Source: Acidobacteriota bacterium (lineage in GTDB: Bacteria > Acidobacteriota > Terriglobia > Bryobacterales > Bryobacteraceae). From it: DNA of 64,000 bases. The notes beneath the pieces were generated by a model that was not told where the DNA came from, did no database searches, and was given only the letters and a program-made list of their open reading frames with translations. This document shows positions 19,121-26,727 of the stretch, in pieces; positions within the stretch are counted from its first letter, which is position 1, and the number at the start of each line of letters is the position of its first letter. The stretch lies in NCBI GenBank assembly GCA_016213775.1, contig JACQZR010000065.1:58247-122246 (forward strand), read 5' to 3'. The position numbers and the translations under genes are program-made.

Positions 19121-19781
19121 AGACGAACCGGGTCTGGTCATGACCGTTACTGATCTGCTTGCCGCCGAAGGCTTTCAAGTGGACTCGGCCACCGACGGCG
19201 AGGCCGGACTGCAACGCGCCCTCCGCGAGGATTTCGATCTGATCATCCTCGACATCATGCTGCCCAAGAAGAGCGGTTTTCTCGTTTGCCAGGAACTGCG
19301 ACAGCAGGGCCGTGATGTAGCGATTCTGATGCTCACAGCCAAAACGCAGGTCACTGATCGCGTAGTGGGGTTGAAGCTTGGCGCTGACGACTATCTCACC
19401 AAGCCCTTCGATCCGTTTGAACTTCTGGCGCGCGTCGAAGCGCTGCTCCGGCGTGTGAAGAAGGGCGGCCTCGTCCCGGTGCGCACGTTCCAGTTTGAGA
19501 ACGTCGAGGTGGACTTCGAAACCGGTGAGGTGAGCAAAGGCGGCAATCCTGTCTCGCTTGCCGCCAAGGAGTTGTCGCTTCTCCAGTACCTCGTCAATCA
19601 GCGCGGTCGTATCGTTCCGCGCGAGGAGTTATTGCAGAAAGTCTGGGAGTATCAGAGCGAAGTCAACTCACGTACCGTCGATGTCCACATTGCCTGGCTG
19701 CGGCAGAAACTGGAAGACAATCCGCAGAACCCGCGCTACATCCAGACCATCCGCGGCAAGGGCTACCGGTTCGCGGCATAA
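19095..19781 (+). CDS. OmpR/PhoB-type response regulator
   Basis: The 228-residue protein has a receiver domain (1-118) with the acidic pair near residue 10, phospho-acceptor Asp53 (IILDIMLPKKSG) and Lys103 (YLTKPFDP). A winged-helix DNA-binding domain follows (about 130-228, SLAAKELSLLQYLV to TIRGKGYRFAA). It is the partner of the kinase just upstream; the reading frames overlap by 26 bases, which implies tight co-expression. Targets are unknown, though the neighbouring envelope and glycan genes are candidates. Confidence 0.93.
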   Translation: MSSRILLIEDEPGLVMTVTDLLAAEGFQVDSATDGEAGLQRALREDFDLIILDIMLPKKSGFLVCQELRQQGRDVAILMLTAKTQVTDRVVGLKLGADDYLTKPFDPFELLARVEALLRRVKKGGLVPVRTFQFENVEVDFETGEVSKGGNPVSLAAKELSLLQYLVNQRGRIVPREELLQKVWEYQSEVNSRTVDVHIAWLRQKLEDNPQNPRYIQTIRGKGYRFAA

Positions 19782-19787
19782 ACGAAG

Positions 19788-19863
19788 TGGTGGGCCCTGT
19801 AGGATTTGAACCTACGACCAACGGATTATGAGTCCGCTGCACTAACCGCTGTGCTAAGGGCCC
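19788..19863 (-). tRNA. tRNA-Ile (CAU), lysidine type
   Basis: Read on the minus strand, 76 bases form a full cloverleaf including an encoded CCA end (19790-19788). The acceptor stem starts GGGCCCT, the D arm is GCAC..GTGC, the anticodon loop is CTCATAA with anticodon CAU, and the T arm contains GGTTCAAATCC. Body and anticodon stem closely resemble E. coli tRNA-Ile2 rather than a methionine tRNA, so after TilS converts C34 to lysidine it should read AUA codons. It converges on the response regulator gene 6 bases away. Confidence 0.9.
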
Positions 19864-20339
19864 GGACGATCCATTTCACGGAACGAATGGCGTCGTGTAG
19901 CCAATTTAGCATGAATCACCCCGACTCATCCTCACCCCTTTAGCACTACTCGCCGTCTACTCCAGAACCGTCACGGGCAATCAGAATCAGATCCTTGAGG
20001 CGTTCGCATGACGGAAGGGAAAGAGCAGGCCAGCGCAGGCGCACGTGTCGGAAGGGCCTCCGAGCGAAGTTTAGATCCCCGAAGCGTCAGATCCACGAAG
20101 CATTGACAATCTTGAATAATTGTTGGAATGATAGTCCTATGTCGTCGCCCGATCCTGTCGAGGTTGGGACAGCATTGGACAGAGTTTGTCGAGCCGAGGT
20201 TTTGCGGATTCGACCGTCCGCGGTGAAGCGTCCAGGTTAAGGACTCCCCTCACGGGACACTTTGAGGGGCCAAGCCGCGACATCCGATCCAGATACCAAT
20301 TCCGAGGTTGATCCGCACCTCGACCATCAGGAGCATGCA
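19864..20339. other. Long intergenic/leader region
   Basis: About 475 bases without a credible gene. It contains the tRNA promoter side, a good sigma-70-like promoter (20103-20132) and a hairpin CCCCTCA..TGAGGGG (20246-20269, 10-base loop). The last 200 bases would be a long 5' leader of the gene at 20340, with AGGAG at 20330-20334 as its ribosome binding site. Confidence 0.5.
20103..20132 (+). promoter_or_regulatory. Sigma-70-like promoter
   Basis: A perfect TTGACA (20103-20108) is followed after 18 bases by AATGAT (20127-20132), four of six matches to TATAAT, in a locally AT-rich segment. Transcription would begin near 20139 and produce a leader of about 200 bases before the gene at 20340. 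Confidence 0.5.
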
Positions 20340-20780
20340 ATGGAACTCCAAAAGTTTTTCGTGCTTACTCTGAGCGTCGCTGCGCTTCTTGCGGTTCCCT
20401 CTGTCAGCAGCCTGGCCATCAATGCCGGCGCACCATCAACAATCTACGCCACCGCCTCCGACGGACGCTTGTCCAAGACCATCGGCGGAGCGGGAAGCTG
20501 GCGTCTTCTGAGCAATATTGCCGGCGTGTCCCGGTTCGGGCTCGATCCAAACGACCCCCTTCGTGGCGATCTCATGGTGATGGATCCCACCAATCCGAAT
20601 ACCCTCTACCTTTCCACATTCAACGAGGGTGCCACCTCGCTGCTCAAGAGCGCCAACGCGGGGACGACCCTCGTGATCAATCCTCGTAATCCCAAGCATC
20701 AACACGGAGATAAACATGCCACGCCGGTTCCCATCTTCAGCATCACTCATTCTTCACTTTTGCGAAGCCATTCTTTGTAA
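20340..20780 (+). CDS. Short secreted propeller-like protein, possibly truncated
   Basis: This 146-residue protein has a signal peptide (FFVLTLSVAALLAVPSVSSLA). It continues with what look like one or two BNR/sialidase-type blades: STIYATASDGRLSKT, then MDPTNPNTLYLSTFNEGATSLLKSANAG. Full-length proteins of that kind have many such blades; here the pattern breaks off after residue 110 and ends in an unrelated-looking tail, so it may be a decayed remnant. AGGAG 6 bases upstream supports the ATG at 20340 over the longer frame from 20262. It lies 30 bases before a ScyD/ScyE-like gene and is probably co-transcribed with it. Confidence 0.55.
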   Translation: MELQKFFVLTLSVAALLAVPSVSSLAINAGAPSTIYATASDGRLSKTIGGAGSWRLLSNIAGVSRFGLDPNDPLRGDLMVMDPTNPNTLYLSTFNEGATSLLKSANAGTTLVINPRNPKHQHGDKHATPVPIFSITHSSLLRSHSL

Positions 20781-20810
20781 ACCAACCACTGTAAAAGAGA
20801 GGAGTTCACA

Positions 20811-21854
20811 ATGTTTGCTCGTAACAATAGATTGCGTGGCGTCAGTGCGTCGGCACCAATTGCTGCGTTACTCGTGCTCGTTCTGACCGTTCAGACCGCT
20901 GCTGTTCCCAGCTACCAATTTGCTACTCCGGTGTTCGGTTTGGCGACTGCTCCAGATGGGAGTCTGCTCGTGGCGGACGCCGGAGCGGGGATCGTAGAAC
21001 TCCGGAAAGGCGTCGGCACTTTGATAGCGGCGCTCCCGGGCGTGACGGATATCGCCCCGATCGGAGGTGGCGATATGTTCGCGATCACCAGCGGCGGACC
21101 ATTTAAACTTCATCGCGTTTCAAAAGGCTCAAAGCGGGAGATCGCCGACCTCGGGGCTTTCGAAGCCCAAGTCAATCCTGACGGAGGAGCCATCGACTCG
21201 AACCCCTTCGACGTCGCAGCACTGAATGGAGGAAGCGCCCTGGTCGCAGATGCTGCGGCGAACGACTTACTCATCGTCGACCAACGGGGAAATGTCGATT
21301 GGGTTGCGACGCTTCCCAGCCAATTAGTGCCAAGCGCCCACTTGAAACAACTTGCAGGTTGTCCTACTCCCCTGCCACAATTCGCGTTCATCTGTGGTCT
21401 CCCGGACATGATGCCCGCACAACCGGTAGCTACGAGTGTGGCGATCGGTCCCGATGGCGCTTATTATGTTGGCGAGTTAAAGGGGTTCCCTGCGCCGACC
21501 GGGATGTCGCGCATCTGGAGGATCGCGCCCGGGACACGTCATGCGACTTGCGGGACCAGCCCGGCTTGCACCATAGTCGCGAGCGGCTTCACGTCCATCG
21601 TCGATCTCACATTCGGTCCCGATGGGACACTCTACGTTGTGGAACTCGATGAAGCAAGTTGGGCGGCCGTTGAGTTCGGGTTTCCCACTCTTGGAGGCAC
21701 TGTGAATGCGTGCAATTCAAGCACGTGGACATGCACACAGGTGGCGACTGGGCTTCCCCAGGCGATAGCCGCCACAGTCGGCACTGACGGCAAAGTTTAC
21801 GTAGCCACTCAGGTGCTCATCCCTGGCGCCGCGGAGATTATTGCATTGCCATAG
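20811..21854 (+). CDS. ScyD/ScyE-like secreted beta-propeller protein
   Basis: The 347-residue protein has an N-terminal signal peptide (about 1-31). It then shows repeated NHL-like blades (FATPVFGLATAPDGSLLVADAG, ATSVAIGPDGAYYVGELKG, IVDLTFGPDGTLYVVELDE). This spacing and wording match the ScyD/ScyE family, first named from the scytonemin cluster of cyanobacteria but widespread as secreted proteins of unclear role. Four cysteines in the CGTSPAC and NACNSSTWTC regions could form disulfides, in keeping with export. GAGAGGAG lies upstream of the ATG. There is no pigment-pathway gene nearby, so a role in scytonemin synthesis is not implied. Confidence 0.75.
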   Translation: MFARNNRLRGVSASAPIAALLVLVLTVQTAAVPSYQFATPVFGLATAPDGSLLVADAGAGIVELRKGVGTLIAALPGVTDIAPIGGGDMFAITSGGPFKLHRVSKGSKREIADLGAFEAQVNPDGGAIDSNPFDVAALNGGSALVADAAANDLLIVDQRGNVDWVATLPSQLVPSAHLKQLAGCPTPLPQFAFICGLPDMMPAQPVATSVAIGPDGAYYVGELKGFPAPTGMSRIWRIAPGTRHATCGTSPACTIVASGFTSIVDLTFGPDGTLYVVELDEASWAAVEFGFPTLGGTVNACNSSTWTCTQVATGLPQAIAATVGTDGKVYVATQVLIPGAAEIIALP

Positions 21855-21920
21855 CGGGATCGTTGCCGGCGCGCTGCCGCGGGAATATCGGCGCTTCAAC
21901 AGCGCTAGCATGGCAGAGGA

Positions 21921-24080
21921 ATGCTACATAGAACCGTCTCGCTGCCGGCGGCGCTGTTGCTCGCCTGGCCGGCGCTGGCCGCGGATCCTATGATCTTCAG
22001 AATCACGGTGGAAGAGGTCAGCGCCAAGCCAGTGAGCCCTCTGCTTTCCAGTCACTTCGTCGAGCTCGGCTACGGCTTTCAGATCGAACCGATGATGGCC
22101 GAGCTGTTGTTCAACGCCTCCTTTGAGCCGTACATGCCGTATCGCGATAACAGCATTACATGGTTTGGCTTGTGGAACAACGAGAGGGACCACTCACGCG
22201 GCTTCCAGACCGATTGGCGCAAGATGAGCTGGTATCACTCCGGTTATGAGCACAACGCCTGGTTCGCTGCGCCTGGAAGCGAGGGAGCGTTCCACATCAA
22301 TCAGGAGTCAACGTTCTTTGTCGAGCGTTCTCCGCAACGCAGAGTGCGGCTGGAACGGACGCGTGAGGCCGCCCATGTCAGCCACGGTATGCAGGCCGTT
22401 CGGCTCATCAACGAGGAGCACACGGAATGGGGCGCACTCGCGCAGGAGGGAAAGTTCCTGCGGCGCGGTGAAACCTACCGCTTCCGTGGAATGTTGCGAA
22501 GCGCCGGCAAAGCGGTTCAACCCGAGATTCGCATTTATCCGCGGGGCCATTGGCACAGCCCGTTGGTAGTACGCAAGCTGGAGCTTCTGGGAGACACCTA
22601 CCAGGTGCGCACTGCCGAGTTCCGCAATGATTCATTCGAAGGCTACGCCACCTTCAGCCTCTGGATCCCGCCCGGAAGCACCATCCTTGCGGACAACTTC
22701 TCGTTGCTTCCCGCGTCGCAGTTCCATGGCTGGCGGGAGGATACCGTTCGCGCCATCGAGTCCCTTGGGCCGAAACTGTTCCGTTTTCCCGGCGGCTGCT
22801 TTGCCTCCTTTTACGATTGGCGCGATGGAGTCGGCCCTCTCGACAAACGCAATCCCGCCCCCTCGTACTTCTGGGGTGGCATGAATTCGAACGGTCTGGG
22901 CACCGACGAATTCGCCGCTATGTGCAAGCGGGTGGGGGCGGAGATGATGTTCGCAGTGAATATGTATCATCCACGCAAGAAAGACTACCTGCTCACGACA
23001 CCGAATCGGCCGCCCGCCACCAGCACACACTCTTTCGACATGACGCGCTTCACCGATCTCGAAACCGGCGCGAAGCAGGCCGCGGATTGGGTGGCCTACT
23101 GCAACCTCCCCGCCGGCCGTCATCCCATGGCCGCTATGCGTGCGGCCAACGGCTACCGCCAGCCGTGGCGCGTGAAGTATTGGGAGTTGGACAACGAGAC
23201 ATACCGCTGGTTCAGCCCCGAAGAATACGCGCGTGCGGCGGTCGCCTATTCGCGTGCGATGAAGGCCGTGGATCCGTCCATCAAAATCGGACTCGTCACC
23301 TACGGCCGCTTCCGGCCACATTTGGGAGCACTCCTCGAAGCCACCGGACGCGACGTGGACTTCCTCGCCGATCGCACCGATTCGGAGGAAGGTCTGGACG
23401 AGGTGCTGTCGCTCATGCGGGCTTACAACCAGCGAAGCGGACGGCAGTTGTTTTACGCCAATACCGAGTGGCTGCCGCGCGAGGCAGTAGAGAAACAGCG
23501 CGCCGACAACGCCATCGTCGGGATCACGCGCGCGGAGCTGTGGGATCGCATGAGCCGTTGGAGAACCGGCATGGTGGTGCTCGCCAACATGATGTCGTGG
23601 CAGCGCCGCGGCGGTGATGTCGGCTGGATCAATTTCAACAACCTCTCAAACACGCATGCGCAGAGCGCAATGGAGACGCCGAAGGAGGATGCGTTTCTAA
23701 CATCCAGTGGTGTCGCAATGCAGGCAATGAGCCGCACTCCCGCGGCTTGGCCCTTGCGAATGGAAAACTATCAGCCACGCGTAGCAAACGAATTTCAGAT
23801 CCAGGCAGCCTGGGACGCCGAACGAAAACGGCTTGTGCTCTACGTGCTGAATCGGACCGCGGAGAAACGCGAGGTGGTGTTCGATACGTCGAGCCTGGGC
23901 CGCCGCTTCCGCAGCGCGACAACTTCGGCCATCGCGCCGCCGGGCCCGCAGGCCCGCAACACGACCGCAGATTCGGAGGCGGTCCGGTTCACACGCCAGG
24001 CCCCGGTTCGCATCGATGTACGAGACAGCTTCTCCACATCCGCCGACCCGTGGTCCTTCCGCGAAATCGTCCTGCAATAA
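21921..24080 (+). CDS. Exported alpha-L-arabinofuranosidase (GH51-like)
   Basis: This 719-residue enzyme begins with a signal peptide (LPAALLLAWPALAAD). It follows the GH51 plan: an N-terminal carbohydrate-binding-like region (SSHFVELGYGFQIEPMMAELL), a TIM barrel with FRFPGGCFASFYDWRDGVGP and MNSNGLGTDEFAAMCKRVGAE, and a C-terminal beta sandwich. KYWELDNETYRW is the likely acid/base site (Glu after Asn), and FYANTEWLP the likely nucleophile region. Members release arabinose from plant arabinans and arabinoxylans. The stop codon touches the first copy of the nuoF-derived repeat (24081), so the island's left edge lies exactly at the end of this gene. Confidence 0.8.
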   Translation: MLHRTVSLPAALLLAWPALAADPMIFRITVEEVSAKPVSPLLSSHFVELGYGFQIEPMMAELLFNASFEPYMPYRDNSITWFGLWNNERDHSRGFQTDWRKMSWYHSGYEHNAWFAAPGSEGAFHINQESTFFVERSPQRRVRLERTREAAHVSHGMQAVRLINEEHTEWGALAQEGKFLRRGETYRFRGMLRSAGKAVQPEIRIYPRGHWHSPLVVRKLELLGDTYQVRTAEFRNDSFEGYATFSLWIPPGSTILADNFSLLPASQFHGWREDTVRAIESLGPKLFRFPGGCFASFYDWRDGVGPLDKRNPAPSYFWGGMNSNGLGTDEFAAMCKRVGAEMMFAVNMYHPRKKDYLLTTPNRPPATSTHSFDMTRFTDLETGAKQAADWVAYCNLPAGRHPMAAMRAANGYRQPWRVKYWELDNETYRWFSPEEYARAAVAYSRAMKAVDPSIKIGLVTYGRFRPHLGALLEATGRDVDFLADRTDSEEGLDEVLSLMRAYNQRSGRQLFYANTEWLPREAVEKQRADNAIVGITRAELWDRMSRWRTGMVVLANMMSWQRRGGDVGWINFNNLSNTHAQSAMETPKEDAFLTSSGVAMQAMSRTPAAWPLRMENYQPRVANEFQIQAAWDAERKRLVLYVLNRTAEKREVVFDTSSLGRRFRSATTSAIAPPGPQARNTTADSEAVRFTRQAPVRIDVRDSFSTSADPWSFREIVLQ

Positions 24081-24222
24081 GCCCTACACCACCACGAACG
24101 GACTCGCCACCCCCGCCATCGAAATCTGCGTCTTGGCAATCTTCGCTTCAAACTCGTGCCGGAACTTGCGCACGATGGATTCGGTTGGCAGTGCCGCGGC
24201 GTCACCCAGCGGGCAGAACGTC
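24081..24222 (-). pseudogene. Displaced 3' fragment of nuoF
   Basis: On the minus strand this encodes the NuoF tail from FCPLGDAAALP to the terminal VASPFVVV and stop, identical in protein to the end of intact nuoF at 26589. It has no start or upstream domain. It is the left direct repeat of the island. Confidence 0.9.
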
Positions 24223-24378
24223 GGGCCGACGAACGCGACGGCACAGCAAGTCGGGACGGCCAAACTACGATGCACGAAAAGGCGGGAAAGGGCAATGAGA
24301 AATTTGCCCGTCCGGCGACGGCTCACACCATGACTATCGCCACCAACGTGGCGTGCAGTTTTTGGTACGCTACACAAC
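24223..24378. other. Left inner flank of island
   Basis: The first 156 bases after the left repeat contain no gene I can recognise. The promoter for the gene at 24379 should lie here, but no strong -35/-10 pair or ribosome binding site is evident. Confidence 0.4.
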
Positions 24379-25989
24379 GTGGAGCCAAAAACATTTTGCT
24401 CCCTTGCTGTTCGGCTCACCGGAACCACTGTAAAGGGAGTCGGTGGGAGCGAGCTATCGCTGCTGTCGCAGATCCTCCTGGATGACCGTCGCGAGATCGA
24501 TCACAGTCAGATGAATGAACTGTTGCTTCTGGTGAACAAGGACCGAATGGGCAGACCCATGTTCCGGTTTTTTTTCTGCGACGCGTGCCGAGTCAGCCAG
24601 TTGGAACAGGCGGTGGAACGATACCAGAAAGTGGCCATGCTGCGGTACGGCAACTTTGTGTTTGCGTACCGGATGCTGTCGCGCATCTTCGACGAAGATC
24701 AGTTTTTAAGCGAACTCGGCAGTCTCTGTATCGAAGGGGATGGTTCTGTGGCCGCCTACTCAGCGCGAGCGGAGAAGTTGCTAGAAGTGGAGAACATCCC
24801 CCGGAATGACACCTCCCTGGTTGGGTATCTGTCAGCAACTCAGATCGTTGCCGAAGCAGGGCGCAGCAAGCTCTTGCGAGTGGCCGCCAAATCAGCCGGC
24901 GTGGGGACGTCCTGGGAGGGCTTCGAAGACGTCATTCGAGAGCTAAGCAAACCGGAAGAGCATCTGGCAGTCGTCGGCATGATTCGCAACTATCAATCTA
25001 GGTATCCTGGGCGAACGCCTGAGGAGTTTTCCACGTATGTAGCGGAGATTGCGCCGGAGGTGGAAGGCCGGCACGCTCGCCTGCAAGAGGTCCAGGGCAT
25101 CGCTAGCCGCAACCAGGATGTATACCTCACGTGGGACCATATGGACGTGTATTTCGCAACATCGATGCGGAAAACGTGGGAGTTTTCTGATCTGTACGAC
25201 TTCATCTCCGGTCTGATGAACAGACCGGAAATCCAGGAACTGAAGGTGCGCTACTTCGACCCCACCCAGAGCTACACGGGCAATCGTGTGGACAAGGGTC
25301 TGGTAGAGTCTCTAATGTTGAAGCGCGCCAAATGCACGGTGTACTCGGTCCAGGACACGGACACTCTAGGGAAGGATTCAGAATTGGCGGCTACGCTGGC
25401 ACAGGGAAAACCTGTTATCGCCTATGTCCCCGCCAAGAGTGAAAGCGACCGCACGGCCGAATTGCTTCAGGAGAATCCGCAAACCGTTTTAGAGAGGTTA
25501 CGCTTCGTGTTGAACGCCGACGATCGATTCATGGCCAACCTTTCGGCGGAGGAGCGCACCTTTGTCGCAGAATTCCGCGCTCTTCCAGACTTTGCCCACA
25601 CTACGGTCTTTCGCTCCGTCCAGGAGCGCCATGCGGTCGAGCACTTTCACCGGCAGCACGGGTCCGAAATGGAGAGATTATGCCGCCTCATTGCGGTCTC
25701 GGAGAATCGAATCTACGACAGCCGCGCGAACACGTTGAAGCGCTTCCACCCGCTTGGTATCCAAGTGAACCTGGCCACAGGAGTAGCCAACGGTGTGATG
25801 GTGGTCCGTAGCGTCGCTGAGTGCGCGGCTTTGCTGCGGAGCATTCTCACCGATACGATGGAGTTCGATGTCGTCGAGGACAGCTCGATGTGGTATCTTC
25901 GGGAGCGGATCTCGGGCTCTTACTTTCGGGTCGTCACAAAGAACGCCAAAATCAGCAATTGTTTCTGGAACTTTTATTTGAGAGGATAG
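24379..25989 (+). CDS. Unknown protein with TIR/deoxyribosyltransferase-like domain
   Basis: I cannot place this 536-residue protein in a named family. Residues 1-240 are mostly helical with no clear motif. Residues about 254-350 read as a Rossmann-like alpha/beta domain: strand MDVYFATSMRK, strand VRYFDPTQ, helix GLVESLMLKRA, strand CTVYSV, then GKDSELAATLAQGKPVIAYV. The Glu in SELAA, ahead of a small helix and a GKPVIAY strand, is where TIR and nucleoside 2-deoxyribosyltransferase-like enzymes place their catalytic glutamate, so NAD or nucleotide cleavage is conceivable. The C-terminal 185 residues are again of unknown type. There is no signal peptide or membrane segment. The start is a GTG without a clear ribosome binding site. 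Lower G+C and the flanking repeats suggest acquisition by transfer. Confidence 0.6.
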   Translation: MEPKTFCSLAVRLTGTTVKGVGGSELSLLSQILLDDRREIDHSQMNELLLLVNKDRMGRPMFRFFFCDACRVSQLEQAVERYQKVAMLRYGNFVFAYRMLSRIFDEDQFLSELGSLCIEGDGSVAAYSARAEKLLEVENIPRNDTSLVGYLSATQIVAEAGRSKLLRVAAKSAGVGTSWEGFEDVIRELSKPEEHLAVVGMIRNYQSRYPGRTPEEFSTYVAEIAPEVEGRHARLQEVQGIASRNQDVYLTWDHMDVYFATSMRKTWEFSDLYDFISGLMNRPEIQELKVRYFDPTQSYTGNRVDKGLVESLMLKRAKCTVYSVQDTDTLGKDSELAATLAQGKPVIAYVPAKSESDRTAELLQENPQTVLERLRFVLNADDRFMANLSAEERTFVAEFRALPDFAHTTVFRSVQERHAVEHFHRQHGSEMERLCRLIAVSENRIYDSRANTLKRFHPLGIQVNLATGVANGVMVVRSVAECAALLRSILTDTMEFDVVEDSSMWYLRERISGSYFRVVTKNAKISNCFWNFYLRG

Positions 25990-26002
25990 TAATAGATCCG
26001 TC

Positions 26003-26197
26003 ATGAAGCACGAAGCCGCATTTCTTTTCGCCGAATCGGGGCGCGTGGACGCCTGGGATCAGGAAGACAAGGCGTCGTACGATGCGGCGGTCCTGGACAC
26101 TGAGTATCGTGATCGCCTGTACTCCGAAAAGGGTCTTGCGCTGCTGGACTCCTTGGAGCGGGACTCTACTCCGGTCGTTTACGCCGGGGAGCGCTGA
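26003..26197 (+). CDS. Small acidic protein downstream of the TIR-like gene
   Basis: This 64-residue frame starts 13 bases after the stop of the 536-residue gene on the same strand, so it is probably co-transcribed. It is acidic and rich in Asp, Glu, Tyr and Leu (ESGRVDAWDQEDKASYDAAV). No known motif, signal peptide or membrane segment is visible. It could be a small partner or immunity-like protein of the upstream gene, or a non-functional remnant. AGAGGATAG lies shortly upstream as a possible ribosome binding site. Confidence 0.4.
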   Translation: MKHEAAFLFAESGRVDAWDQEDKASYDAAVLDTEYRDRLYSEKGLALLDSLERDSTPVVYAGER

Positions 26198-26301
26198 GGC
26201 GGCGCGACAGTCCACGGCCGTGCTATGGTCACCGCCAGAACTACTTCCACAGCATCTGAGCGGCCTGCAGTAGACTCAATAGTGCGGAGCCCTCGTTGAC
26301 C

Positions 26302-26529
26302 ATGATGCGAACATTAAGCCTGACCGCTGATACTGGTCCGGATCGGGAACTCCGACTCACCGTGCCACCAGATGTGCCGGCCGGATTCGCCGACACTCAA
26401 TCCGCACCCACCCTTGGAGATCTCGCCGAATCGGAGTACTTTGGCATGTGGAAGGGCCGCGCGGACATTGCCTGTAGCCTGGACTTCGCGCGGAACCTCC
26501 GAAACACGGCGTGGAGGCGGTTCTCTTGA
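26302..26529 (+). CDS. Antitoxin-like protein of a VapBC-type module
   Basis: The 75-residue protein opens with a beta-strand pattern (MRTLSLTADTGPDRELRLTVPPDVPAG). It ends in a toxin-binding type tail (SEYFGMWKGRADIACSLDFARNLRNTAWRR), a layout typical of short antitoxins encoded before PIN-domain toxins. The next frame begins at 26526, overlapping this gene's stop, and reads like the start of VapC but ends after ten codons. It is therefore an antitoxin left without a working toxin. The double ATG at 26302/26305 leaves the start uncertain by one codon. Confidence 0.65.
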   Translation: MMRTLSLTADTGPDRELRLTVPPDVPAGFADTQSAPTLGDLAESEYFGMWKGRADIACSLDFARNLRNTAWRRFS

Positions 26530-26558
26530 CGGTGCTCCTCGATACACACGTCTCCTAA
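26526..26558 (+). pseudogene. VapC PIN-domain toxin remnant (first ten codons)
   Basis: Starting at a TTG that overlaps the antitoxin stop, the frame reads MTVLLDTHVS and stops. LLDTHV is the typical first strand of a PIN domain with its first catalytic Asp. The rest of the toxin is missing, and the right direct repeat begins 28 bases later. The toxin was probably cut away when the island's right end formed. Confidence 0.65.
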
Positions 26559-26585
26559 CTTAGAGGCGTGTCCGCACCGCGCAGC

Positions 26586-26727
26586 GCCCTACACCACCAC
26601 GAACGGACTCGCCACCCCCGCCATCGAAATCTGCGTCTTGGCAATCTTCGCTTCAAACTCGTGCCGGAACTTGCGCACGATGGATTCGGTTGGCAGTGCC
26701 GCGGCGTCCCCCAGCGGGCAGAACGTC
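26586..26727. repeat. Right direct repeat (3' end of intact nuoF)
   Basis: This copy matches 24081-24222 over 142 bases with one mismatch and belongs to the complete nuoF gene. Similarity stops at 26728 on one side and at 26585 on the other. Confidence 0.95.

Larger units (their letters stand above)
24081..26727. mobile_element. Small genomic island bounded by nuoF-derived direct repeats
   Basis: Two direct repeats of 142 bases (24081-24222 and 26586-26727) with a single mismatch (24204/26709) enclose about 2.36 kb. The repeat is the last 139 coding bases of nuoF plus three bases. The intact nuoF uses the right-hand copy; the left-hand copy is a stranded fragment. Between them lie a 536-residue gene, a 64-residue gene, and an antitoxin with a truncated toxin. 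Two sampled 60-base lines inside are 47-48% G+C, against 63% for one line in the arabinofuranosidase gene. No integrase or transposase was found, so the mechanism may be a lost integrase, an element mobilised in trans, or segmental duplication. Confidence 0.5.

Noticed and set aside
19788..19863. Initiator or elongator tRNA-Met
   Set aside because: The anticodon is CAU, but the body and anticodon stem match the tRNA-Ile2 type, and the acceptor stem is fully paired, unlike an initiator.
24223..26585. Integrase or transposase inside the nuoF-flanked island
   Set aside because: All frames were read; none shows a tyrosine or serine recombinase or DDE motif, and no terminal inverted repeats were seen.
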